Shown here: positions 42,524 to 52,211 of the stretch, piece after piece
Layout of the letters: every line of letters begins with the position of its first letter
Position numbering within the stretch: the stretch's first letter is position 1
Source: Sulfurimonas sp.
GTDB lineage: Bacteria; Campylobacterota; Campylobacteria; Campylobacterales; Sulfurimonadaceae
Assembly: GCF_028713515.1 (NCBI RefSeq)
Contig: NZ_JAQTOD010000001.1
Coordinates: forward strand, 558,001 to 622,000
Direction of reading: 5' to 3'
Length of the DNA stretch: 64,000 nt
Translations under genes and position numbers: made by a program
Notes under the pieces: model-generated
Database searches by the model: none
What the model saw: only the letters and a program-made list of their open reading frames with translations
Told to the model about the DNA's origin: nothing

Positions 42524-44546
42524 GGGCTATCTCTAATGCACCGTTAAGCTCAACTGTTGTCTCAAAGTCAAATACCAAAGCTATACTAACTCCTTGGATA
42601 CTAAGATCAAACCCCTGCTCACTTTGAGAGAGTGTTTGGAGTTTAAAGTAGTGAATTTTAAAAGGTTTATCAACCTCAATGGTTATTTTTCTCTTCAAAT
42701 AGAGGTCTAGGATTTCAAGAGTATTAGTTGATTCTATCGTTAAACTCTCTTGAAGTGCTTCTCCATTGATACAAAGCTGTTCATATTCAGAAAAATGGAA
42801 GTTGTGCTCCATTATATAAGTATATTCTCCCTTGGCCTGAGTTTTTAAGTGAAGTGAAAAGTCTATTTTATCTGAGTTAAAAGTAAATTTTTTCTCTAGA
42901 GTTGTAGCGGATTTATCGTCTTTATATATGCCGCCATCGCGTTTAAATGTCACACTGTTTTTTGCTTGAGATGACTCATAAGGTTGATTGGCAAAATCAC
43001 CTAGTTCATTAAAATTACAGTAACGGAAATTTTGTTCATTAAAATACTCATCGCTGATATGGTCAATAAATGAATTTTTGAGATACCAATCGTAAATCAG
43101 CGCGTCACGAAATACATCGCTTATTTCAACTGATGAGTGATGGATAGTATTGATTCCATCTTCGTTTTGTGTTGATGGCTCTTTTGGTGCATCAAATAGT
43201 TTTTTGTGATATGCCTCTTTCCTGCGCGTAAGAGTGTTTTGATAATTAAAACAGTTTTCTCTGTCATCCAACTCAACCAACTGCCCACCATGAGCAGAGT
43301 CAAACCGTACTATTAGTTTTGGTACTACGAATTTGTATTTAGTAAAACCATCTAACTCATTAAAATCACAAAAGAGCCCCTTTTTTTTACCATAACGGAT
43401 GTTTTCACACTCTATCAAATAACGATAGCTGTTATCACGCAAATTGGGAAGATAGAGCCCTCCAAAAACACCGTGCCACAGAGAGTCATTTGTTTGTAAT
43501 TTGTAGAGTTGTGTCTGGAAATCTCCACCCTCTTCGTGATATGCAAGAGAGAGTTCAAGCATCCGCTTATGCAGTCGGTTGCTCTCAGGATATTTGACAA
43601 AAAAGTTTTTCCAAATCCCGCCTTTTAGAAACTTAACTCCCTCTTTTTCATAGCGCTCAAAACCCATCTCATCTTTAAGCGCCGCAAGAGCAAGTGCATC
43701 ATCGGCTCTGAGGCTCCACTCTCCCATCTCATAGTACGAAACATTTGGCAAGTAGGCGATTCCACGAGGAGTATTAGATGCAAAATACTCTCCATAGTGG
43801 CTTGTTGTAATCATCTCATCAGCTAAAATCGCCTCAACAAATCGCTCTAGCCATTTTTTCTCATAAACCCACTCGTAAGTCCCAGGCCACATTCCAAACT
43901 TTTCAGCATCATCAAAAATAATTGCAACAGAGTTGTTTTCGCGATTAAAGGATTTAATTGCATTAATGGCAGTTTCTACATTTAAAAACGGAATCGAATA
44001 ACGAAGTTTTTTACTAATAGGAAAAAGCCCCATCTCAACTCCGCCCTCTTCGCTCATGTAGTACCCATCAAGCACATCTTCATCAAATCCAGCACACTGA
44101 AAATGGTAATCATCCATAACTGTATATCGGATACCAGCTTTAGCGATGTCTGGAATAAGTGAGGATTCCCACACTCGCTCCGTTAGCCATAAACCATGTG
44201 GAGTTTGAGAAAAACGCTCCTCTATTGATGCGTTTAGCCGTTCAACCTGACTTACGCGATCTTTTGATGGGATAACACTTAAAATCGGTTCATAATATCC
44301 TGCACTAAAAAACTCTATGCTTCCATTTTTTGCTAATGTTGTTATTTGCTCATAAAGTGATGGACGCAACTCTTCTATTTTCTGCATTAACCAACCACTA
44401 CAGTGAACACTAAAACGAAATGATGGGTAACGACTCATCACATCAAAAAAAGGCTCGTAGCAGGTCTTTATGGCTAGTTCTATTACCCATTCAAAATTAT
44501 CCACCGGCTGATGCATGTGGATACCAAATAGCAGTGTCGTTTTCAT
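42516..44546 (-). CDS. GH57 4-alpha-glucanotransferase/alpha-amylase
   Basis: A 676-residue GH57 enzyme of the Thermococcus 4-alpha-glucanotransferase type. The N-terminal barrel has FGIHMHQPVDNF, the nucleophile Glu in HGLWLTERVWESSLIPD, and the acid Asp in IIFDDAEKFGMWPGTYEW. The C-terminal half is the DUF1926-like beta-sandwich (about 390-670). There is no signal peptide, so it acts in the cytoplasm on storage glucan or maltooligosaccharides. It lies nine bases after the other GH57 gene and overlaps galT by eight. Confidence 0.85.
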   Translation of the reverse strand: MKTTLLFGIHMHQPVDNFEWVIELAIKTCYEPFFDVMSRYPSFRFSVHCSGWLMQKIEELRPSLYEQITTLAKNGSIEFFSAGYYEPILSVIPSKDRVSQVERLNASIEERFSQTPHGLWLTERVWESSLIPDIAKAGIRYTVMDDYHFQCAGFDEDVLDGYYMSEEGGVEMGLFPISKKLRYSIPFLNVETAINAIKSFNRENNSVAIIFDDAEKFGMWPGTYEWVYEKKWLERFVEAILADEMITTSHYGEYFASNTPRGIAYLPNVSYYEMGEWSLRADDALALAALKDEMGFERYEKEGVKFLKGGIWKNFFVKYPESNRLHKRMLELSLAYHEEGGDFQTQLYKLQTNDSLWHGVFGGLYLPNLRDNSYRYLIECENIRYGKKKGLFCDFNELDGFTKYKFVVPKLIVRFDSAHGGQLVELDDRENCFNYQNTLTRRKEAYHKKLFDAPKEPSTQNEDGINTIHHSSVEISDVFRDALIYDWYLKNSFIDHISDEYFNEQNFRYCNFNELGDFANQPYESSQAKNSVTFKRDGGIYKDDKSATTLEKKFTFNSDKIDFSLHLKTQAKGEYTYIMEHNFHFSEYEQLCINGEALQESLTIESTNTLEILDLYLKRKITIEVDKPFKIHYFKLQTLSQSEQGFDLSIQGVSIALVFDFETTVELNGALEIAHV

Positions 44547-44555
44547 AGCGTGTTC

Positions 44556-46553
44556 CTAAATAAACCAGTTAGTTGTAAAATAATCATCTAAATTTAGCTC
44601 TAAGACTCCAAACCCTGGAAGACTTTGGACTGTTTTTGCCTCATTTAGAAGAAAAATACGCAGATGAATAGACTTTAATCCATCTAAAGAGTCTCGTGAA
44701 AGCGAAAATTCAACTCGCCTATTTAGTATAATTGGCTCCACTATAACTGTCTCTTTGCACTCAGCTATCTTCACTTTAATTTGTGGTTCCTTAAACTTAC
44801 TGAAACTCCCCTCTAACGCAAAATAAATCCTGTTCTTATCAAGACCATAGTACATAATATCAACTGGGCCACGCAGGCGATCCATAGTTGAAAAAGCGTG
44901 GCGCTCATCTATCACACCACATCCCATCCACTCAAAAAAGAGTGTCTTTCCTCCACTTAGCGTCGGTGAAATAGCATTGATTGGTTTAATCCAAAAAGGT
45001 TTTGGTTTAATGCTTGAGATGATTGGCTCAAACAGTTCTTTTGGGATAGCAATATCTAAAAGTTGATATATACGAATTAGATGATCACGAAAAAGTTTAT
45101 CAAATTCGATAGAAAAACCAGTGAAATGATCCTCTCCATACCACCAAAACCAATCACTACACTCTGATGCCAATAGATGATAACGAATCTCTTTCATAAC
45201 TTCATCGCTAATATTTTCTGAGTGCTCTTTCATATCACGATATGCGCCAAATATAAACTCCCAAGCTCGATTTTTTTCAGGATGTCCTGCCCATGTATCA
45301 AAAGTACCATGTATCCAACTCCCAGGAGCAAGGGCGTCAAGATGACCTGCTGTTTTTAGAGATGCAACTTCATCCATTGTTAGCGTAGAACACCAAGAGG
45401 ATGAAGAGAGAGAACCATAGAGGGATTTGAAAAAATTCAATCCATTATTCTCGTAAAATTCCCACGCATTTTCTCCATCAACGATAACACAAACTGTCGG
45501 ATTAACTTCACTTTGTGCTATTTGCTCAAGTGCATTCATAAATTGTCCGCTCGCCTCATTTGCATCTTTATGACGGTACTCAAAACCAATTTGATCACTT
45601 AGTCCATGGTCGCGAAAAGCTATGGCAACATCATTAAATATATATGGCTGATAGTGTGCCGATGGGTCATATCTGTTTAATGATTTGTATAAAATAGCTT
45701 CATCTGTTGCTATCCATTTGATGTTATGCTTTTTATAGATTAGAACACTTTTTTCATCAACTGCGCCCTCTGCAGGCCAAAATCCATTTGGATTGCATCC
45801 AAAAGTATCTTTATAGAGTACAATTGAGCGCTCAACTTGCTCATTTGCATCTTCTTGTAGTGAGAAAGCTCCACTTGGCAGTGCTGTTGCGCTGTTTGCT
45901 AAAGAAGCATTTTGCATATCCAGCAATAGTGGTAATATTGGGTGAAAATATGGGGTTGTTGAGATAGAGATTACTCCCTGTTTTTGAAGTTCGCCATAAA
46001 AAGGGAGTATACCTTTAATGAACTCAGCAAGAGATTCGAGCAAAATAGTTTTGTCGGATTGCGTATATCCTTGCTTTTTCTCAAATAACATCTTCACATA
46101 AGTATTATGAAGTCGTAGATAGTTCCCACACCATGCCAAAATAAATACCACTTCCAAATCAATAAACTCATCATCACTTAGATTGTTCTTGTAGTAAAGC
46201 TCAGCATATCTGCCTATCGGTCGAACCATCGTCTCAAACTGCATAGCACCAATAAGTTTAATTAGCCACCCTCGCTCATTGGCATCTAGCATTGATGGAT
46301 GTTGTATCCAGAGACTTAAAAAATAGTCATTCTCAATCGGTTTATCATAAAGCTTAATCTGCTCAATAAGTGAGGCGCTAAGGTTAAAAGTTGCTTTAAG
46401 CCCTAAATACTCGCTCAGTAGCCACGGCATCTCATAGTAGTCTTTGATTGCATGTAAAAATACCCACGGCATCTTCATCACTCCATCAAGTCCCCTGTAA
46501 TCTGGCTGATGCATGTGCCAAAAAAAAGAGAGATTAAGAAGCGGCTTTCCCAT
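44556..46553 (-). CDS. GH57 glycoside hydrolase (amylopullulanase-like)
   Basis: A 665-residue GH57 enzyme distinct from the next gene. Motifs: FFWHMHQPDYRG, the nucleophile Glu in NGFWPAEGAVDEKSV followed by WIATDE, and the catalytic Asp in VCVIVDGENAWEFYENNG. These resemble cytoplasmic amylopullulanase/amylase GH57 members; no signal peptide is present. The ATG overlaps the preceding stop (TAATG), and an in-frame GTG 12 bases upstream lacks a spaced ribosome site. It probably debranches or shortens the storage glucan. Confidence 0.85.
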   Translation of the reverse strand: MGKPLLNLSFFWHMHQPDYRGLDGVMKMPWVFLHAIKDYYEMPWLLSEYLGLKATFNLSASLIEQIKLYDKPIENDYFLSLWIQHPSMLDANERGWLIKLIGAMQFETMVRPIGRYAELYYKNNLSDDEFIDLEVVFILAWCGNYLRLHNTYVKMLFEKKQGYTQSDKTILLESLAEFIKGILPFYGELQKQGVISISTTPYFHPILPLLLDMQNASLANSATALPSGAFSLQEDANEQVERSIVLYKDTFGCNPNGFWPAEGAVDEKSVLIYKKHNIKWIATDEAILYKSLNRYDPSAHYQPYIFNDVAIAFRDHGLSDQIGFEYRHKDANEASGQFMNALEQIAQSEVNPTVCVIVDGENAWEFYENNGLNFFKSLYGSLSSSSWCSTLTMDEVASLKTAGHLDALAPGSWIHGTFDTWAGHPEKNRAWEFIFGAYRDMKEHSENISDEVMKEIRYHLLASECSDWFWWYGEDHFTGFSIEFDKLFRDHLIRIYQLLDIAIPKELFEPIISSIKPKPFWIKPINAISPTLSGGKTLFFEWMGCGVIDERHAFSTMDRLRGPVDIMYYGLDKNRIYFALEGSFSKFKEPQIKVKIAECKETVIVEPIILNRRVEFSLSRDSLDGLKSIHLRIFLLNEAKTVQSLPGFGVLELNLDDYFTTNWFI

Positions 46554-49057
46554 TATGCCTTCCACTCCTTGATTTTTTCTCTATATTTTTGCATATAATA
46601 TTCACCTTTTTCATCGTTTACGGCTTGAACAGTGACATTTAGCTTGTCGTTATATTGATCAGGTATCATTAAAATCCAATCATCTTCGTCAAGCCATATT
46701 TTAACCCCATTAAGTGTTGATGACCTCTTTCCTTTTGCGTGCTGAAGGAACTTTCGCATCATTTTGCCCTTAAGTGATTGTTGACACTCAAGTTGAATGG
46801 TTGTGTAAAAAAACTTTGGCAATGACTTTACAATATCAGAGAGTTTTTGCCCAAGCGTTAAAATCATAGTTAAAATCTTCAATGTTGAGTACATTGAATC
46901 ACCATGCGCTGAAAATTCAGTAAATGTATAATTCCCATTTTCAGTAGAGACCAAATCATATTTTTTTAGCTCAGATACTTCAAAATTTGAAGATTGTCCA
47001 TATATGATGATCAAATGCTCAAACCTCATAATATCTGCTGCCCAAGTCGGTAAAAATACACTTTTTTTAGTCCCTAACACTTTAGCTTCCATGTCTAGCA
47101 GACTTAGTATTGCATGTAGTGCTGTCTGTTTTGAGAGTGTTACCCCGTTATCACAAACTATATCTAAGCGCTGTCCATGTGGGTATAAAATAAATCCAGC
47201 ATCAAGATGAAGAGCTCTAACTACAGCTCCCATATCTTCGTATGATCTCTTTAGTAGAGTGTCAATATTTAAAAGTCGTTTATCATCCTCATAGGAGTTA
47301 AACATAATGTGTTCAATTCCTAAATCATTTAATATATCAGGGAAAATTTCTGCCGCTAGTCCATGTGTAAGATCAACTGCGATACGACAATCATGACACT
47401 TAAATTGCCGCGCTTGCAGTACTGACTCTATTGATTTTCTATACTCTTGATACTCTTTTTTTTGATCAATCTCGTAGATTTGTCCTATTTGTGAGTATTC
47501 AACACGACGGAATGTCTCTTTGAAAAATGCTTTTTCAACTTTTTTTGCAACTTCATTGTTTATCCGCAATGCCTCACTGTTATAAAAAGTAATCACAGTG
47601 CTAGTAGGGTCATTAATTTTTTGATGGAAGCTAACACCTGCTACATAGTTATCATTAAGGGAGATTCTGCTCTGCATAACAACTGTAAGCATGGCATTAC
47701 AATCAACAACATTAACACCAGCAGATAGAAGACCACCCAAAAATGCCCGCTTAAGCATTCGCGAGCTTCTACCATGATGGCGCGAAACCAATACCGTAGA
47801 ACCGAGCGGGAGTTGTGCACCAAACGCTTCGGCTAGTTTTGTTGCCATTTCACATGAGAGTTCAACATTTGATTTTCCAACAACCATGCCATATTCAAAG
47901 ATTGAATTTTTATATTTACTTCCTAAAATAATACTTCTACCAACGATTGCTGCATCTTCAATTACTTTGCTAGGCCATATCGTTACATCTTTTTCTATTG
48001 TAACTAACTCCCCCACCTCACACTCTTCAGCTAAAATTAACCCTGCTCTTGCGGTTACATTTTTCCCAATTTTATTTTTATTGCAGATAACACATCCGTC
48101 TAACTTTGCATTTTTACCAATCTCTACATCATCCCAAATAATACAATTTGAAATTTTAGAAGAGTCGCCAATATGAACGCTATTTCCCATAACAACATTG
48201 TTAAGTTTTGAACCTTTTTCTATTGTTGCATTTTTTCCAATAAGCACAATTCCAGTAATTTCAACACTTTTATCAATTTGAGTGTTTTCATCATAGAGCA
48301 ATATACCATCTGGATATTTAATTGCTTTACCACTAAGTTGAAATTTTATCTTTTTGCTAAAGATATCATCATATAAATCACGATAGCTCTCTGGATTTCC
48401 AACATCACGCCAATATCCTTGGGCATAACCAGCTATCAAGTCAACACCCTTATGCATCAAAAGCGGAAAAAGATCTTTAGCAAAATCAAAATTTTCATTT
48501 TCTGGAATATAGTCTAAAATCTCAGGTTCAATAATATAAATACCGGTGTTTATTGTGTCACTAAACACCTCTCCCCAACTTGGTTTTTCAAGAAATTTTT
48601 CAATTTTACCCTCTTCATTGGCGATAACCACACCGAATTCAAGCGGGTTTTCAACGGAGGTAAGTGTGATTGTTAATTTAGAGTTTTTTGCCTTGTGATA
48701 ATCAAAAATTTCTTGAAAATTAAAATCAGTAACCAAATCGCCACTAATAATTATGAAGCTCTCATCGCCTATATACTCTTGAGCCTTTTTTACTGCACCT
48801 GCCGTACCGTAATCACTATCTGGGGTAATATATGTGATATTGATACCAAGCGCGCTTCCATCACCAAAATATTCTTTGATAATCTCTGGTTTAAAATAGA
48901 GCAAGATAATAAATTCTTTAACTCCCAAGTCTCTCAAGCTCACAATAGTGTGCTCCATCATTGGACGATTCATAATTGGCAACATTGGTTTAGGTATAGA
49001 GTTTGTAAGTGGCTGAATTCGAGTACCAAATCCACCAGCCATAACTACAGCTTTCAT
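46553..49057 (-). CDS. Sugar-1-phosphate nucleotidyltransferase fused to a degenerate phosphomannomutase domain
   Basis: 834 residues from an ATG preceded by GAGGAGGG. The N-terminal nucleotidyltransferase domain (KAVVMAGGFGTRIQPLTNSI, PKPMLPIMNRPMMEHT; about 1-235) is followed by hexapeptide repeats (about 250-385) and a phosphomannomutase-like domain (about 395-834). In the latter the TASHNP-type serine loop reads GVSFHQKINDPTSTV (about 470), and the DGDxDR metal loop reads YPHGQRLDIV (about 626), so mutase activity looks lost. Position in the glycogen operon suggests it makes the glucosyl donor. GDP-mannose synthesis is the alternative. Confidence 0.85.
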   Translation of the reverse strand: MKAVVMAGGFGTRIQPLTNSIPKPMLPIMNRPMMEHTIVSLRDLGVKEFIILLYFKPEIIKEYFGDGSALGINITYITPDSDYGTAGAVKKAQEYIGDESFIIISGDLVTDFNFQEIFDYHKAKNSKLTITLTSVENPLEFGVVIANEEGKIEKFLEKPSWGEVFSDTINTGIYIIEPEILDYIPENENFDFAKDLFPLLMHKGVDLIAGYAQGYWRDVGNPESYRDLYDDIFSKKIKFQLSGKAIKYPDGILLYDENTQIDKSVEITGIVLIGKNATIEKGSKLNNVVMGNSVHIGDSSKISNCIIWDDVEIGKNAKLDGCVICNKNKIGKNVTARAGLILAEECEVGELVTIEKDVTIWPSKVIEDAAIVGRSIILGSKYKNSIFEYGMVVGKSNVELSCEMATKLAEAFGAQLPLGSTVLVSRHHGRSSRMLKRAFLGGLLSAGVNVVDCNAMLTVVMQSRISLNDNYVAGVSFHQKINDPTSTVITFYNSEALRINNEVAKKVEKAFFKETFRRVEYSQIGQIYEIDQKKEYQEYRKSIESVLQARQFKCHDCRIAVDLTHGLAAEIFPDILNDLGIEHIMFNSYEDDKRLLNIDTLLKRSYEDMGAVVRALHLDAGFILYPHGQRLDIVCDNGVTLSKQTALHAILSLLDMEAKVLGTKKSVFLPTWAADIMRFEHLIIIYGQSSNFEVSELKKYDLVSTENGNYTFTEFSAHGDSMYSTLKILTMILTLGQKLSDIVKSLPKFFYTTIQLECQQSLKGKMMRKFLQHAKGKRSSTLNGVKIWLDEDDWILMIPDQYNDKLNVTVQAVNDEKGEYYMQKYREKIKEWKA

Positions 49058-49061
49058 CTGT

Positions 49062-50279
49062 TTAACCCTCCTCTTTAATGTCAAGTTTTTCAAATCCAGG
49101 AAGAATCTTACCCTCAAGCAATTCTAAACTTGCCCCTCCACCAGTCGATACAAAGCTAAATTTATCTTTCTCACCAGCCTTCTCGACAGCATCAGCAGTA
49201 TCTCCTCCGCCAATAATGCTATATGCGTAAGAGTCAGCAATAGTAGTAGCTAACTTGAATGTACCTTTTGAAAACTGGCTTTTTTCATAAATTCCCATCG
49301 GTCCATTCCAAATAATTGTGTTAGAAAGCTCAATTACCTCAGAAAAAAGCTTAAGTGTAGCAGGTCCAATGTCAACCGCATGGAACCCGTCCAAAACATC
49401 TTGAATAGGTGCAACTTCAATAACTACTGGGTGATCAATCGAATCAGCAATAACTAAATCTACTGGTAAATAAACACTAACATTATGTTGCTTTGCCTCT
49501 TCTAGAACTTCCTTGGCTGTCTCTATAAAATCTGGTTCAACCAAAGAAGCTTTCATATCATAACCAAGTGCTTGCAGAAATGTGTTGCTCATAGCTCCAC
49601 CAATAACCAACTTATCAATCTTTGGCATGATAGATGAGAGAAGAGTAATTTTAGATGACACTTTAGATCCCCCAACAATAAGTGCAGTTGGACGAATTGG
49701 TTTTTCTAATGCTTTTGCAAATGCTTCAATCTCTTTTACCATCAAAAAACCAGCTACTTTTGTTTTAACAAAATCAGCTATTCCATAGTTAGATGCCTCA
49801 CGACGATGAGAAGTACCAAAGGCATCATTAACATAAATATCACACAAACTTGCTAAGCGCTTACTAAATTCTGGGTCGTTCTTTTTTTCCCCTTCATTAA
49901 AACGAACATTCTCAAGCAAAAAAATTCTCTTAGCACAATCTTGAACATTTTGTGATTTTAGTGTCTCTAAATCATCCATAAATTCAACTCGTTTTTGAAT
50001 CAAATTTTCTAATCTTTTTTGGATATGTTTAAGAGTATAACGCTCATCATATCCATTTTTTGGACGACCTAAGTGGCTCACTAAAATGATAAAGTGAGCA
50101 TCATTGTCAATGCAGTAGTTAATAGTAGGAAGTGCCGCGCGAATACGACTATCATCAGAGATGTTAAATTGCGCATCCATTGGCACATTAAAATCAACAC
50201 GAATTAAAACTCTTTTTCCACTTACATTAACATTTCTTAAACTTTTTACTCTGTTCATTATCACAATATTATTAATCAC
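49062..50279 (-). CDS. pgk: Phosphoglycerate kinase
   Basis: Glycolytic/gluconeogenic enzyme interconverting 1,3-bisphosphoglycerate and 3-phosphoglycerate. Motifs: KRVLIRVDFNVPMDAQFNIS, HLGRPKNGYDERYTL, ENVRFNEGEKKNDPEFSKRL, VGGSKVSSKI and the C-terminal GGGDTADAVEKAGEKDKFSF. The GTG at this start has AGGTGG five bases before it. An ATG 21 bases downstream (MNRVKSLRNVN) has no ribosome site but fits family length as well. It follows glgP after 106 bases. Confidence 0.94.
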   Translation of the reverse strand: MINNIVIMNRVKSLRNVNVSGKRVLIRVDFNVPMDAQFNISDDSRIRAALPTINYCIDNDAHFIILVSHLGRPKNGYDERYTLKHIQKRLENLIQKRVEFMDDLETLKSQNVQDCAKRIFLLENVRFNEGEKKNDPEFSKRLASLCDIYVNDAFGTSHRREASNYGIADFVKTKVAGFLMVKEIEAFAKALEKPIRPTALIVGGSKVSSKITLLSSIMPKIDKLVIGGAMSNTFLQALGYDMKASLVEPDFIETAKEVLEEAKQHNVSVYLPVDLVIADSIDHPVVIEVAPIQDVLDGFHAVDIGPATLKLFSEVIELSNTIIWNGPMGIYEKSQFSKGTFKLATTIADSYAYSIIGGGDTADAVEKAGEKDKFSFVSTGGGASLELLEGKILPGFEKLDIKEEG

Positions 50280-50385
50280 ATTGCCACCTTTGTTATATGT
50301 TTCTTAAATAGTTGATTTAAGCTGTGCGCCAAACGATGGCATTATTCCACTCTTAAAACAACTAATTGATAGAATTTTTATAAAA

Positions 50386-52056
50386 CTACACCGCTTGATG
50401 AGTTTCTGCATTTACTTTATAGTCATACATCTTAGTGTAGTATTCGTATACCATCCTACCCGAATCAAACGCAGGGATAACATCAGTCATTGCTGCTTTC
50501 ATTATCTGTGTCCACTGATCTAAATGATTATAGTATATTGGTATGATTTCATTCTCAAGAATATCCATCATATTTTTATTGTCAAGGTAGTCTTGTTCTT
50601 CAATGCTAATATTATTACTGGTTGTTGGTATAGTAAAGGCATTTATTCTATTTTTAGCAAACTCTGGATGCCATCCATCATCTGTAGAGAAGTGAACAGC
50701 TCCATTCATACTTGCAGTCATCCCACTAGTGCCGCTTGCTTCACGAGAAACTCGCGGTGTATTAAGCCAGACATCAGCACCTTTTTTAAGTATGGCTGAC
50801 AACTCTAATTCATAACCAACTAATACCGCCATATTCTTAAAGTTACGACTAATATGCAGAAGTTCATTAAACGCATTAATGGCACTTGTGTCAAATGGGT
50901 AAGGTTTTCCCGCCCAAATTACCTGTACTTTTTTATCGGTTCGCTCCATAAGAGTTCTAAACCTGTCAAAATCATATTTTAATAACCCTGGGCGCTTATA
51001 TTCAGCGAAACGACGAGCCCAAACAATTGTCAAAACATCAGGATCAAAAACTTTTCCTGTCTGATTGGCAACAAGGTTAAAAAGCAGATGTTTAAGATGC
51101 TTTTTTCGCCCAATAAGAGCATAATCTTCATACTCATCAAGAGCAGAAATCATTAGTTTATCTGTCCAAAAACGACGATTTTGAGCATTGGTGATATAGA
51201 TGATTTCTGATTTGCCCTCACAATTTTGCCACATACGATTTGCAACTTCACCATGAAATTTTGATACGGCATTTGTAATCTTAGATAATCTTAATGCCCC
51301 AACCGTTAAGTTAAACATATCGCCATGCACCATTGTAATTGAGCGCACAGTTTCTAAATCTAGGCCATTAAAAAAACCAAATTTATGCAAGAGATTAATA
51401 TTATGCTGTTCATTTCCGGCGTCTTCTGGGGTGTGTGTTGTGAAAACAACTCGTTTTTTAACTTCATTAATATCACGATATTTTGCATAAAGCTCATAGA
51501 CTAAAGGCAGTGCATGTCCTTCATTCATATGATAAATATCAATTTTTTGTCTTAGAGATTCTAGAACTTTCACTCCACCTATTCCAAGTACAATCTCTTG
51601 GGAGATGCGAGTATCCTCGTTGGCGTCATAGAGCTTATGTGTGATTGTACGAGATAGAAAATCATTCTCAGGAATATCCGTAGAGAGCAGTACAAGTGGA
51701 GCAGAACCAAACACATCAGACGGAAGATAAAAAGCTTTAATATGCACATCTTTTGAGTGAATATTTACTGTTGCTCTAACTCCAAGGTCTTGTAAAAAAT
51801 AGTAATTCTTTCTAATAAACTCAGCCCTAAGGCTATCATCCTCATTTCGTGATTGATCATAGTAGCCATAGCTCCATAAGATACCAACGCCAGTTATATT
51901 TTGACGCAAATCATAAGCACTTCGCATATGTGATCCAGCCAAAAACCCCAGACCACCTGAATAAATTTTTAGTGCTTGCTCAATGGCAAACTCCATTGAA
52001 AAATAGGCAACACTAGTAGCATATTTTGAATCTATTTCATAGTCGTTCAGAATCAT
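50386..52056 (-). CDS. glgP: Alpha-glucan phosphorylase (short GT35 form)
   Basis: A 556-residue GT35-type phosphorylase, shorter than the usual 800. It has VAYFSMEFAIEQALKIYSGG, FLAGSHMRSAYDL, HMNEGHALPLVYELY, VWARRFAEYKRPGLL and the SREASGTSGMTASMNGAVHF region. In that last motif the PLP-linking lysine of muscle phosphorylase (GTGNMKFMLNG) is replaced by T447, so a Schiff base at the usual place is impossible. A phosphorolytic or related glucosyltransferase role on storage glucan is likely. A 155-base gap precedes it and may hold an internal promoter. Confidence 0.85.
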   Translation of the reverse strand: MILNDYEIDSKYATSVAYFSMEFAIEQALKIYSGGLGFLAGSHMRSAYDLRQNITGVGILWSYGYYDQSRNEDDSLRAEFIRKNYYFLQDLGVRATVNIHSKDVHIKAFYLPSDVFGSAPLVLLSTDIPENDFLSRTITHKLYDANEDTRISQEIVLGIGGVKVLESLRQKIDIYHMNEGHALPLVYELYAKYRDINEVKKRVVFTTHTPEDAGNEQHNINLLHKFGFFNGLDLETVRSITMVHGDMFNLTVGALRLSKITNAVSKFHGEVANRMWQNCEGKSEIIYITNAQNRRFWTDKLMISALDEYEDYALIGRKKHLKHLLFNLVANQTGKVFDPDVLTIVWARRFAEYKRPGLLKYDFDRFRTLMERTDKKVQVIWAGKPYPFDTSAINAFNELLHISRNFKNMAVLVGYELELSAILKKGADVWLNTPRVSREASGTSGMTASMNGAVHFSTDDGWHPEFAKNRINAFTIPTTSNNISIEEQDYLDNKNMMDILENEIIPIYYNHLDQWTQIMKAAMTDVIPAFDSGRMVYEYYTKMYDYKVNAETHQAV

Positions 52057-52211
52057 ATTTTCTCACTTTTATTATTTAATCTTATAAACCTATTGTATAT
52101 AAATTTATCTCATTTTGATGTTAGATATTAAAAAACACTGCATATAACAATAGATACTGCTTATTTTTGTCTCATCTCATAGAGATTAAAGAGGTGAACT
52201 TTATTGTCTGT

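Noticed and set aside
49062-49117. Extended start of the nucleotidyltransferase inside pgk
   Set aside because: GAGGAGGG lies directly before the later ATG, which begins the canonical KAVVMAGGFGTR motif.
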